From NCBI GenBank assembly GCA_035652435.1, contig DASRDU010000038.1, forward strand, positions 1 to 64,000: 64,000 nt of DNA. Direction: 5' to 3'. The position numbers and the translations under genes are program-made. Each line of letters starts with the position of its first letter. Positions within the stretch are counted from its first letter, which is position 1. Below the pieces are notes generated by a model. It saw only the letters and a list, made by a program, of their open reading frames with translations, did not search any database and had not been told where the DNA came from. Positions 13,580-23,843 of this stretch are shown here, one piece after another. The DNA is from DASRDU01 sp035652435. GTDB lineage: Bacteria > Acidobacteriota > Blastocatellia > RBC074.

Positions 13580-15562
13580 ATGAGAAGGCACTTTCTCGCA
13601 CTCACCTTGTGTTCCCTTGCGTTTTCGGTGACGCCACAGGCTGCCCCCCAGAAGCCTGAATCCGCATCCACAGGGACTCAGGGTGGCCAGACGGCGAAGC
13701 CTGCCGCGGTCAAAGCCGGCGATAACAGGAAAGATAAAGAGGGCGCGGCAAAAACGGATGAGGCCGACGCCAAAGCCGAACTCCCGCTGCTCCAGCAGCG
13801 CGGTCTGCTGCTGATCGTGCAATCCGGGGATGAAGCCGCCAGCCTGAGCGATAAAAGAACTGCCGCCAGGCTGCAGGCCACTGCGGCGGATACGCTCTGG
13901 GATCACGATCAGGAGAAGGCCCGCACCCTGTTCCAGAACGCTTTCGAGACGGCCCTTAAATACTACCGCGAAACCGGGGATGACAACCGTGACCGCGCAG
14001 GCAGGAACTCATTCGTCGGCAGGGCCGATCAGCGACTGGAGATTATTCGCCTCGTAAAACAACACGATACAGTCCTCGGAAAAGAATTCACAGAGCGCTA
14101 CATCGAGGAGAAGAAAAACGAGCAGCAGGAACGCCGCAACAAAAACACGCCCGACAAGCGCTCTGACCCGCGGTTATTTGGCAATTCGGACAGCGAGGGA
14201 ACCGATCTGATAGAGATTGCCGGGGCGCTGCTGGATGCCGATGTCAAAGCGGCCCTGGACGTGGCACGCCGGGCCTTCGCCGTAGGGGTCTCACGCAACG
14301 CCCCCGGTTTTCTGGCCCGGCTTTCCGGGAAAAATCGTACCGCCGCCGATGAGCTGTATTCTTTCGCGCTCAGCCGGCTCGCGCAGGAGCAGATGCCGTT
14401 GCCGGGCCAGCTCCTGCTGCTTTCGGCTTACCCTTTCGGCGAAGGCAGAGTGACGGTCAGCAACGGCGGGAATACTTACGGCATGGGGTTCGGCAAGCCG
14501 AATAACTTTTCGATTGACGGCCAGCTCATTCAAACCTACCTGACGACATCTTTCGCCTGTCTGACCCGCCACGCTGAAGCGGTTTCGGATCAGTCCCCGG
14601 AAAGTGCCTCACGAATTGATTCGGCGCTGTTCGCGGCGCGCTACCTCGAACCCAGAATCGAAAAATTCCAGCCGGCCCTGCTGCCCGACTGGCAGGCCCT
14701 GACCGGCAGACTTTCAGCCATCGCATCCGAACAGTCGCGTCAGAGTATTGATCGGACGGTCAAAGACACCGCTCGAGATCAGCAGGAAGGCCCTCCGCCC
14801 GACAACAGCGACCGGCTCAAATCAAAACTGGATCAGGCGGAGAAGGCCGCAAGCCTCTCCGAGCGCGACCGCCTCTATCAGGAAGCGGCCTTCACGGCCA
14901 ATCAGTCGGGCGAGACCGCGCGCGCGCTCGACATCGCCGACAAAATCACCAGCCTCGATTACCGCCGGAAGGTGCGTTCGTGGATCAACTTCGGCGCGGC
15001 TGAAAAGGCCCTCAGAGAGAAACGCTTCGATGACGCCCGCCGGTACGCCCGCGAGGTGAATGAGACGGACGAACGTGCTTATCTGCTCTTCGAGATTGCG
15101 CGCGAGATGCTCAAAGACAAAGACCGCGTCCGCGCCACTGACCTGCTCAACGAAGCCGCCAGCCAGGCGATGGCGGCTGACAACACGCCCGCCAAAATCC
15201 GCGCGCTGACCGGCATCGCGAACGTCTTCGGGACTTTCGATTCGCTGCGGGCTTTTGAAATCGCCAACGATCTGGTGAAGACGGTCAACCGGCTGAAGGA
15301 TTATAAAGTTGATGAAGGGCGGCTGGTGCGGATGCTTGAATCACCGGACGGGGGCAGTTCCTACGTTTCAGCCAACACGGTCGAGGCTTTCGACCCGGCA
15401 AGGACGCTCGCTCAGCTCGCCCGCTCGGATTTCGACCGCGCGCTGTTTCTGGCGCAGTCATTTGAAGATCCGGCGCTCAAGCTGACCTCAACGATTGCCA
15501 TCGGCGCGTCTCTCTTTGAGAAAAAGCCGAGAGTAGAAGCGCAGAAGACGGCGGAGAAATAA
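13580..15562 (+). CDS. Secreted protein of unknown function, helical-repeat-like
   Basis: The 660-aa protein begins with a signal peptide (MRRHFLALTLCSLAFSVTPQAA). The start at 13580 is fixed by GGAGG 5 bases upstream; a start at 13457 would put 41 extra residues before the signal. After a low-complexity Gly/Thr/Lys stretch, most of the chain is alanine-rich helices that resemble TPR-like repeats (for example RALDIADKITSLDYRRKVRSW and EKRFDDARRYAREV-type units), broken by a Gly-rich section near residue 290. No enzyme motif is seen. It probably sits in the periplasm. The gene is convergent with the sigma-54 activator, 3 bases away. Confidence 0.6.
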   Translation: MRRHFLALTLCSLAFSVTPQAAPQKPESASTGTQGGQTAKPAAVKAGDNRKDKEGAAKTDEADAKAELPLLQQRGLLLIVQSGDEAASLSDKRTAARLQATAADTLWDHDQEKARTLFQNAFETALKYYRETGDDNRDRAGRNSFVGRADQRLEIIRLVKQHDTVLGKEFTERYIEEKKNEQQERRNKNTPDKRSDPRLFGNSDSEGTDLIEIAGALLDADVKAALDVARRAFAVGVSRNAPGFLARLSGKNRTAADELYSFALSRLAQEQMPLPGQLLLLSAYPFGEGRVTVSNGGNTYGMGFGKPNNFSIDGQLIQTYLTTSFACLTRHAEAVSDQSPESASRIDSALFAARYLEPRIEKFQPALLPDWQALTGRLSAIASEQSRQSIDRTVKDTARDQQEGPPPDNSDRLKSKLDQAEKAASLSERDRLYQEAAFTANQSGETARALDIADKITSLDYRRKVRSWINFGAAEKALREKRFDDARRYAREVNETDERAYLLFEIAREMLKDKDRVRATDLLNEAASQAMAADNTPAKIRALTGIANVFGTFDSLRAFEIANDLVKTVNRLKDYKVDEGRLVRMLESPDGGSSYVSANTVEAFDPARTLAQLARSDFDRALFLAQSFEDPALKLTSTIAIGASLFEKKPRVEAQKTAEK

Positions 15563-15565
15563 GCC

Positions 15566-17638
15566 TCACTTTTTATACTGTTCAAGCTTGCGGTAAAGCG
15601 TCTTGCGCCCGATGCCGAGCAGGCGTGCGGCCTTCGCCTTGTCGCCGTTGGTGTAAATGAGCGTCTGCTCAATCACGGCGCGCTCAATGTCTTCCATTTG
15701 AGCGGGGATACTAATCTCAAGGTGGCCGGTCTGCTCAATCGCGGCGTGGGCGCGGATCGTTTCAGGCAGATCGTGTTCCGTGATGTTGCGCCCGGCGGCG
15801 ACGATCACGGCGCGCTCGATGCAGTTTTCCAGTTCGCGTACGTTGCCCGGCCATGAGTAACCTTTCAGGATCAGCAGCGCGCGGTCAGTGATGCCCAGTA
15901 CGCGTTTGCCGCTACGCCGCTGGTAGTAGTCAATGAAGTGCGCGACCAGCGAATAAATATCCTCCGGCCTCTCGCGCAGCGGCGGCAGTTGAATCGGGTA
16001 AACGTTCAGCCGGTAATACAGGTCGCGCCGGAAGCGGCCTTCGGCAATCTCAGCCTCCAGATCCTTGTTCGTGGCGGCGATCACGCGCACGTCGGTTTTG
16101 ATCACCTCGTTGCCGCCGACGCGCGTGAACTCGCCGTCCTGCAACACGCGCAACAGGCTCACCTGCGCGGCCAGACTCATCTCGCCGATCTCGTCCAGAA
16201 AGAGCGTGCCGCCGTTGGCCTCCTCGAAGCGCCCGATCCGGCGCGAGCGCGCGTCGGTGAAGGCCCCGCGCTCGTGGCCGAACAGTTCAGTTTCGAGCAG
16301 CTGCTGCGGGATCGCGCCGCAGTTGATCTTGATGAAGGGCCGCGCGGCGCGACCGGAGTTGAACTGGATCAGGTTGGCGATCAGCTCCTTGCCAGTGCCC
16401 GATTCGCCCTGAATCAGCACCGTCGTCTGGCTGTCGGCCACGGACAGGGCCATCTCAATCGCCTGCCGGATCTTCGGCGAGGAGCCGATGATCTTTTCGC
16501 CGGAGCGGGCGTCGTTGAGTTCGCGCTTGAGCCTGATGATCTCGGCGGCCAGCCGGTCTTTTTCGAGCGCAATCGCCAGCTGACTTGAAATACCGGTCAG
16601 CAGCTGCGTTTCGTAATCGGTAAACCGCGTGGCTTCGTTGTGCCAGACCAGCCCGACGATCCCGAAGATGCGATTCCTGACCGCAATCGGCGCGATCAGC
16701 GCCGATTCGCCCCTGATGATGTTCGAGAGCAGGTAGCGCGCGAGCGGCGACTGGCGCGAGTATTCGAGCTTCAGCACGCTCCCGTCTTCCATCACCCGGC
16801 GCACTAGCGGGTGATCGGGCAGGCGGATCGAACGCGCCTCGCGGAAGCGCGCCTCAACAGACTTGCGCAGATCAAACCCCCGGCGCGACCGCAATTCATC
16901 AAAGTGCAGATGCTCGCCGACCGTATCCAGCACGCCGATGCAGCCGTAATCGGCCCGCAGCACTTCCAGCGCCTTGTCAATCACGAAGGCCGCGATCTCG
17001 CTGAAATCATTCCGCGTATTGATGTCGTTCGAGATTTCGAGCAGCAGCTTCGTGATCTCGACTTCCTTTTCCTTGTCGGCATAAAGCCGCGTGTAGATCA
17101 GCCCGATGGTGATCTGCTCCGCCAGCCAGGCGACCAGGCCGACTTCAAACTCAGTCCACTTGTGCGGCTCGTAGCAGTAATGCAGGCCCATCACGCCGAG
17201 CAACTCGTTGTTGTGGACGAACGGCACGATCAGGATCGAGCGCGTGCCGATCAGCTGGCAGGCCGTGCGAATCCAGATCGGCGAATCAGTGATGTCGTCA
17301 ACCGCGTAGGGCCGCGCCTGCGGCAGGTATTCCCTGATCTTCTCCTTCGGAATCAGATAGTCGGGGACGTTGACGCCGACGCCGGGGCGCAACTGATCAT
17401 CCGCGCGGTATTCGTAGCTGACGCGGAAGCCGCCTTCGCGCGTGGGCATGACGATGTTGCAGCGGTCCACGCCGAGCCGCCTGCCGACTTCGTTGACCGT
17501 CGCTTGGAGGAAGCGGTCAATGTCAATCACGCTGCTGAGCGAAGGGTGGACGCGACTCAGTATCTCCTCGCGCGCCTCGTACAGCTCGATCAGCTTTGAC
17601 GGGTTGATGTCGGCCTGGATGTCGTTTTCGGTCTGCAT
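15566..17638 (-). CDS. Sigma-54-type transcriptional activator (GAF-GAF-AAA+-Fis)
   Basis: The 690-aa protein has two GAF domains (about 30-190 and 210-370), a coiled linker, an AAA+ domain and a Fis-type HTH at the C-terminus (KAKAARLLGIGRKTLYRKLEQYKK). Walker A is GESGTGKE and Walker B LFLDEIGE; the RLNVYPIQLPPLRERPEDI and WPGNVRELENCIERAV blocks are present. The sigma-54-contact loop reads GAFTDA instead of the canonical GAFTGA. The GAF domains suggest control by a small ligand. The start is ATG 17638, with a TTG six bases earlier as alternative. The target operon cannot be told; no -24/-12 promoter was confirmed nearby. Confidence 0.9.
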   Translation of the reverse strand: MQTENDIQADINPSKLIELYEAREEILSRVHPSLSSVIDIDRFLQATVNEVGRRLGVDRCNIVMPTREGGFRVSYEYRADDQLRPGVGVNVPDYLIPKEKIREYLPQARPYAVDDITDSPIWIRTACQLIGTRSILIVPFVHNNELLGVMGLHYCYEPHKWTEFEVGLVAWLAEQITIGLIYTRLYADKEKEVEITKLLLEISNDINTRNDFSEIAAFVIDKALEVLRADYGCIGVLDTVGEHLHFDELRSRRGFDLRKSVEARFREARSIRLPDHPLVRRVMEDGSVLKLEYSRQSPLARYLLSNIIRGESALIAPIAVRNRIFGIVGLVWHNEATRFTDYETQLLTGISSQLAIALEKDRLAAEIIRLKRELNDARSGEKIIGSSPKIRQAIEMALSVADSQTTVLIQGESGTGKELIANLIQFNSGRAARPFIKINCGAIPQQLLETELFGHERGAFTDARSRRIGRFEEANGGTLFLDEIGEMSLAAQVSLLRVLQDGEFTRVGGNEVIKTDVRVIAATNKDLEAEIAEGRFRRDLYYRLNVYPIQLPPLRERPEDIYSLVAHFIDYYQRRSGKRVLGITDRALLILKGYSWPGNVRELENCIERAVIVAAGRNITEHDLPETIRAHAAIEQTGHLEISIPAQMEDIERAVIEQTLIYTNGDKAKAARLLGIGRKTLYRKLEQYKK

Positions 17639-17674
17639 TGACAACCGGAGTCAGGATATTTGGGGGCAGCTGCG

Positions 17675-19084
<1,410 letters not shown>

Positions 19085-19139
19085 TAACTACTTTTCTTTC
19101 CTCTCCATCAACTGATCAATTGCCTGCCAATAGTACCAT

Positions 19140-20252
19140 TCAGATCAGGTTTTCGACCGCCTGATGTTCCAGCCCCTGCGATTCGGCGACCGGCTGGTAG
19201 GTCAATATTCCGTTATAAGTATTCACGCCATTCCGCAGATGCTCATCTTTTCTGATCGCGTCCTTGAGCCCCTTGTTCGCCAGCTTGAGCGCGTAAGGCA
19301 GCGTCGCATTGGTCAGCGCGAAAGTCGAAGTGCGCGGTACGGCGCCGGGCATGTTCGCGACGCAGTAATGCAGCACGTCGTCAACATAAAAAGTCGGGTT
19401 GCTGTGTGTCGTCGGGTGCGTGGTCTCGATGCAGCCGCCCTGATCCACGGCCACGTCAACGATCACCGCGCCCTTGTTCATCGTCCTGAGCATGTCGCGT
19501 GTCACGAGCCGCGGCGCCGAAGCCCCCGGGATCAGCACCGCGCCGATCACCAGGTCGGCGTCCGCGCAGGAATCCTGCACGGTGTAAGGGTTCGAGACGA
19601 GCGTCTTGATCTGCGAGCCGAAGATGTCATCGAGGTAACGGAGCCGGTCAAGGTTCTTGTCCAGCACGACCACGTATGCGCCGAGCCCGACGGCCATCTT
19701 GATCGAATTGATCCCGACCACGCCGCCGCCGATGATGACGACTTTCGCCGGCAGCACGCCCGGCACGCCGCCCATCAGCACGCCGCGCCCGCCTTCGGGT
19801 TTTTGCAGGTAATGCGCGCCGACCTGCACGGCCATGCGCCCGGCGACCTCGGACATCGGCGTGAGCAGCGGCAGGTGGCCTTCCGCGTTGGTGATCGTTT
19901 CGTACGCGACGCCCGTGATTTTCCGCCTGAGCATGACCTGGGTGAGTTCCGGCGCGGGCGCGAGGTGAAGGTAAGTGAAGAGGATCTGGCCTTCGCGCAT
20001 GCGGTTGTATTCGGGGCCGACCGGCTCCTTGACCTTGACGACCATGTCGGCGCGCTCCCAGACCTCATCCGCCGTGCCGACGATCTGCCCGGTGGCGCCC
20101 TTGTATTCATCATCCCTGATGCCGCTGCCCTCGCCGGCCCGCGTTTCGACCAGGACGGTGTGCCCGGCGTCGCTGAGCGTTTTGACGCCCGCCGGGGTCA
20201 GTCCCACACGAAACTCGTTATCCTTAATCTCTCTGGGCAATCCGATGATCAT
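19140..20252 (-). CDS. ald: Alanine dehydrogenase
   Basis: At 370 aa the length is exactly typical. The protein starts MIIGLPREIKDNEFRVGLTP and contains KVKEP (active-site Lys), TYLHLAPAPELT, the NAD-binding GGGVVGINSIKMAVGLGA and the nearby NMPGAVPRTST segment with the catalytic His-Asn-type region. The enzyme interconverts L-alanine and pyruvate with ammonia and NAD(H) in the cytoplasm. GGAG 6 bases before ATG 20252 fixes the start; a longer start at 20333 would add 27 unrelated residues. Confidence 0.95.
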   Translation of the reverse strand: MIIGLPREIKDNEFRVGLTPAGVKTLSDAGHTVLVETRAGEGSGIRDDEYKGATGQIVGTADEVWERADMVVKVKEPVGPEYNRMREGQILFTYLHLAPAPELTQVMLRRKITGVAYETITNAEGHLPLLTPMSEVAGRMAVQVGAHYLQKPEGGRGVLMGGVPGVLPAKVVIIGGGVVGINSIKMAVGLGAYVVVLDKNLDRLRYLDDIFGSQIKTLVSNPYTVQDSCADADLVIGAVLIPGASAPRLVTRDMLRTMNKGAVIVDVAVDQGGCIETTHPTTHSNPTFYVDDVLHYCVANMPGAVPRTSTFALTNATLPYALKLANKGLKDAIRKDEHLRNGVNTYNGILTYQPVAESQGLEHQAVENLI

Positions 20253-20497
20253 AGATTCTCCTTCGGCTGACACTGTTGCTGGTGATGTTGATAAGGTCAA
20301 TTCAAATATGTGAGGGTAACAAACCTCTGCCACTAAAGAAAGCTGCGGTCACATTCTGCAGCGGGCTTCACCCGGGCGCTTTAATTCTACCTTTTTATCC
20401 GGCAGGGGGTGAAATTACTGTGGCCGCGCATTCCCGTGCCGGACGGCGTTGGTTACAATAGCCGCAATTTTTGACAACCCTGAAACAGGAGGCAGAC

Positions 20498-22060
20498 ATG
20501 CTGCTGGGGATAGACTTCGGCACGACGCGCACGGTTGTGGCCACGGTTGATCGTGGCAACTATCCCGTCGCCAGTTTTCAACTCGCCAACGGGGATTCGC
20601 AGGACTGGTACCCGTCCGTGATCGCGGCGCGCGGCTCCGAATTCCAGTTCGGCTTCGACGCGGCGGCCAGACAGGCGGAAATTGCAGCCGGCGAGGCTAC
20701 GGGGTGGAAGATCCGGCGCGGATTCAAACGCAAGCTGGCGCAGTACGGGCCTGATACGCCCATCACAATTAACGAACAACCCATCAGCGCGCTGGATCTG
20801 CTGACGGCGTTCCTCGCGCAACTGCGCAGTGACCTGATTGAGCGGTCAAACCTGCGCCTGCCGCGCCGGTATCAGTTCGAGACGATGATTTCAGTCCCCG
20901 CCAACGCCAACAGCAATCAGCGCTTCATCACGCTCGAAGCCTTCCGGCGCGCAGGGTTTGAAGTGCGCGGGATGATCAATGAGCCTTCGGCTGCGGGCAT
21001 CGAATACGCGCATCAGGTGCTTTCTTCAGACTCCACGCCACGCCGCGAACATCTGGTCGTTTACGACCTTGGCGGCGGGACTTTCGACGCGGCCGTGATC
21101 AGCATCGCCCATCGGATGCACGACGTACTCAGTAGCGATGGCATCGCGCGGCTGGGCGGGGAAGATTTCGACCAGATCCTGCTCGACCTCGCGCTCGAAC
21201 AGGCCGGCATCACTGAAATAACCAGATCAGCCCGGCAGAAACTGCTCGAAGAATGCCGCGAGAAAAAAGAAGGTCTGCACCCGAATACCCGCAAGCTCGC
21301 GATTGATCTCGAACGCGGCGGCAGCGGCACGAGCGGCGCGGGAGAGGTGATCGTCACCACCGCGGATTATTACGAACGCTGCCGTCCGCTCGTCGAGCGG
21401 ACGATTGAGGCGACGGAGCGGGCGATTCACAAGGCGCTCGGCGCCGCCGACACCGGTTCGCTCTCGGCGGTCTATCTGGTCGGCGGTTCGAGCGACCTGC
21501 CCGTCGTGGCGCGCACGCTGCGCGAGCGGTACGGGCGGCTGGTGCGGCGCTCGCCTTACCCGCACGCGGCCACGGCCATCGGGCTCGCGATTGCCGCGGA
21601 CGCCGGCGCCGGTTACAGGCTGCGCGAATCCTTCACCCGGTATTTCGGCGTGTGGCGCGAATCCGACAACGGCAAGGCGCTGACCTTCGACGTGATCTTC
21701 GACAAGGACACGCGGCTGCCCGAGAAGAACGGAGTTCCGCTCATGAGCCAGCGCCGCTATCATTCGGCCCACAACCTCGGCCATTATCGCTACCTCGAAT
21801 GCAGCAACATCTCGCGCGATAACGGCCTCTGCCACCCGCGCGGTGACATCACGCCCTGGGACGAAGTCAGATTTCCCTTCGCCCTTGAGCTGCGGGAAGA
21901 CAAGAATCTCGAAGAGCGGCAGGTGCGCCGACTGCCGGGTGACGGGAATCTGATCGAAGAGACTTACACCTGCAATCAGCACGGCATCATCGAGGTTCAG
22001 ATCACCGATCTGACCGATTTTTACCAGCAGAGCTTCCGGCTGCGTGGGAAGAAGTCATAG
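20498..22060 (+). CDS. Hsp70-family ATPase with an unusual C-terminus
   Basis: The 520-aa protein starts with the Hsp70 phosphate-1 motif LLGIDFGTTRTVVA, has VYDLGGGTFDAAVIS as phosphate-2 and YLVGGSSDLPVVARTL as the adenosine motif. The nucleotide-binding domain ends around residue 375. The final 145 residues do not look like the DnaK substrate-binding beta-sandwich and lid, and are about half the usual length. AGGAGG at 6 bases supports ATG 20498. It stands divergent from alanine dehydrogenase and has no DnaJ or GrpE neighbour, so it is probably a specialised Hsp70 relative, not the housekeeping chaperone. Confidence 0.85.
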   Translation: MLLGIDFGTTRTVVATVDRGNYPVASFQLANGDSQDWYPSVIAARGSEFQFGFDAAARQAEIAAGEATGWKIRRGFKRKLAQYGPDTPITINEQPISALDLLTAFLAQLRSDLIERSNLRLPRRYQFETMISVPANANSNQRFITLEAFRRAGFEVRGMINEPSAAGIEYAHQVLSSDSTPRREHLVVYDLGGGTFDAAVISIAHRMHDVLSSDGIARLGGEDFDQILLDLALEQAGITEITRSARQKLLEECREKKEGLHPNTRKLAIDLERGGSGTSGAGEVIVTTADYYERCRPLVERTIEATERAIHKALGAADTGSLSAVYLVGGSSDLPVVARTLRERYGRLVRRSPYPHAATAIGLAIAADAGAGYRLRESFTRYFGVWRESDNGKALTFDVIFDKDTRLPEKNGVPLMSQRRYHSAHNLGHYRYLECSNISRDNGLCHPRGDITPWDEVRFPFALELREDKNLEERQVRRLPGDGNLIEETYTCNQHGIIEVQITDLTDFYQQSFRLRGKKS

Positions 22061-22068
22061 GCCCCGGG

Positions 22069-22154
22069 ATGTCCGGCAAACTTTCCAGTTTGCCATTTTC
22101 CCAGCCATCGGCCCTTCACAAAATCAACAGCAAACTGGAAAGTTTGCCGGACAT
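22069..22154. repeat. Intergenic palindrome with 25-bp perfect arms
   Basis: The arm 22069-22093 (starting ATGTCCGGCAAACTTTCC) is the exact reverse complement of 22130-22154, with 36 bases between. It fills the gap between the Hsp70-like gene and the serine hydrolase on the same strand. No T tract follows, so it is not a standard terminator. It ends 14 bases before the next start codon. Confidence 0.9.
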
Positions 22155-22168
22155 TTTCAGAGGAATTC

Positions 22169-23758
22169 ATGAACATGCGTCGCCATTCATTTCGCCTTGT
22201 CACTTTGTTGTTGTTTCTCGCGCCTGCCGCATCATTCGCGCAGGTCGCCGACCACTCAGCCCGCCTTAAGGAGATTGACGAATACGCCACCAAAGCGATG
22301 CAGGACTGGAAAGTCCCCGGCTTCGCGATGGCAATCGTCAAGGATGACAAGGTGATTTTTGCGAAAGGCTACGGCGTGCGCGAGCTGGGCAGGCCCGAGC
22401 CGGTTGATGACCACACGCTCTTCGCCATCGCTTCAAACAGCAAGGCGTTCACCGCCGCCGCGCTCGCGATCCTGGTTGATGAAGGCAAAGTCAGGTGGGA
22501 TGACAAGGTCACGAAATACCTGCCCGGCTTTCAGCTTTACGACCCTTACGCGACGCGCGAACTGACGGTGCGCGATCTGGTCAGCCACCGCAGCGGGCTC
22601 AACACCTTCGGCGGGGACCTGCTCTGGTACGAATCCACCTACGGCCGCGATGAAATCCTGCGCCGCATCCGTTACCTCAAGCCGACTTTCAGCTTCCGCA
22701 GTCATTACGGCTACCAGAACATCATGTTCCTTGCCGCCGGTCAGGTCGTGGCGGCGGTGACGGGCAGAAGCTGGGATGATTTTGTCAAAGAGCATTTCTT
22801 TAGTCCGCTGGGGATGACTTCAACCAACACGACTGTCAAAGCGTTCAAGCCCGGCGACAACGTGGCGACGCCGCACAATGAGGCGGGCGAGAAACTTCAC
22901 CCCATCAGCTACGACAACGTGGATAACGTCGGCCCGGCGGCGGCGATCAATTCGTGCGTCGCCGATCTGGCGCAGTGGATGCGGCTCCAGCTCGGGCGCG
23001 GGGCGTATCAGGGGAAGCGAATTTTCAGCGCGGCGCAGTCGCACGAGATGTGGCAGCCGAACATCTTCATCCCGATCAGCGAGGGCGCGGCGAAATTCAA
23101 CCCGACGCGACATTTCAACGCCTACGGGATGGGCTGGTTTCTGAGCGACTATCACGGGCGCAAGGTCGTTTCGCACGGCGGCGGCCTGGACGGGATGATT
23201 TCGCAGACGGCCCTGATGCCGGAAGAGAACCTTGGCGTCGTCGTCCTGAGCAACAGCGAGACTTCGCTGCCGACGGCCCTCGTCAACAAAGTCTTCGATG
23301 TTTTTCTCGACGTTCCCAAACGCGACTGGAGCGCGGAAATGCTCGCGCGCACAAACGCGGGCAAGGCCGCCACGAAAGCAGCCGAGCAGAAGACGGAGCA
23401 GGAGCGCGCGAAAGAGACGAAGCCTTCGCTCGCGTTGCAGCGGTACGCCGGCACTTATCAAAGCGAGATGTACGGCGAGGCGAAGATCACCGAAGAGAAC
23501 GGGCGCCTCGTCCTCAGGCTCATCCCAGCGCCGAATTTCGTCGGCGATCTGGAACACTGGCAATACGACACATTCCGGTTGCAGTGGCGCGAGAGCGTGC
23601 GCTACCCCTTCCCAAAGGGTTTCGTCACCTTCACGCTCAACGCGAAGGGGCAGATTGATGAGATGAAGATTGACTGCCCGAACCCGGATTTTGATTTCAC
23701 CGAGCTTGAGTTCAGGCGGGCGCCTGATTCTGCCGGCCCCCGTCTTTCATCGCGGTGA
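22169..23758 (+). CDS. Secreted class-C beta-lactamase-type serine hydrolase
   Basis: The 529-aa protein begins with a signal peptide (MNMRRHSFRLVTLLLFLAPAASFAQ). The catalytic SxxK is Ser89-Lys92 (IASNSK), YxN is Tyr182-Asn184 (GYQN), and HGG-type VSHGGGLDGM follows. A C-terminal DUF3471-like beta domain occupies roughly 415-520. Such proteins are peptidases or esterases of the periplasm; true beta-lactamase activity cannot be assumed. AGAGGA 5 bases before ATG fixes the start. The linker near 395-415 is rich in Lys, Ala and Glu. Confidence 0.88.
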   Translation: MNMRRHSFRLVTLLLFLAPAASFAQVADHSARLKEIDEYATKAMQDWKVPGFAMAIVKDDKVIFAKGYGVRELGRPEPVDDHTLFAIASNSKAFTAAALAILVDEGKVRWDDKVTKYLPGFQLYDPYATRELTVRDLVSHRSGLNTFGGDLLWYESTYGRDEILRRIRYLKPTFSFRSHYGYQNIMFLAAGQVVAAVTGRSWDDFVKEHFFSPLGMTSTNTTVKAFKPGDNVATPHNEAGEKLHPISYDNVDNVGPAAAINSCVADLAQWMRLQLGRGAYQGKRIFSAAQSHEMWQPNIFIPISEGAAKFNPTRHFNAYGMGWFLSDYHGRKVVSHGGGLDGMISQTALMPEENLGVVVLSNSETSLPTALVNKVFDVFLDVPKRDWSAEMLARTNAGKAATKAAEQKTEQERAKETKPSLALQRYAGTYQSEMYGEAKITEENGRLVLRLIPAPNFVGDLEHWQYDTFRLQWRESVRYPFPKGFVTFTLNAKGQIDEMKIDCPNPDFDFTELEFRRAPDSAGPRLSSR

Positions 23759-23843
23759 AGCTGCTGATTGTTCCTTGAACGCGAGTACACTCAGCTCTCA
23801 CCAGAGTCGTTGGAACGCTTTCGCCTGTAACGTCCCGTTCACT

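Noticed and set aside
19164..20270. A 368-codon frame antisense to alanine dehydrogenase
   Set aside because: Composition is typical of shadow frames in G+C-rich genes, and the other strand encodes a full, well-conserved enzyme.
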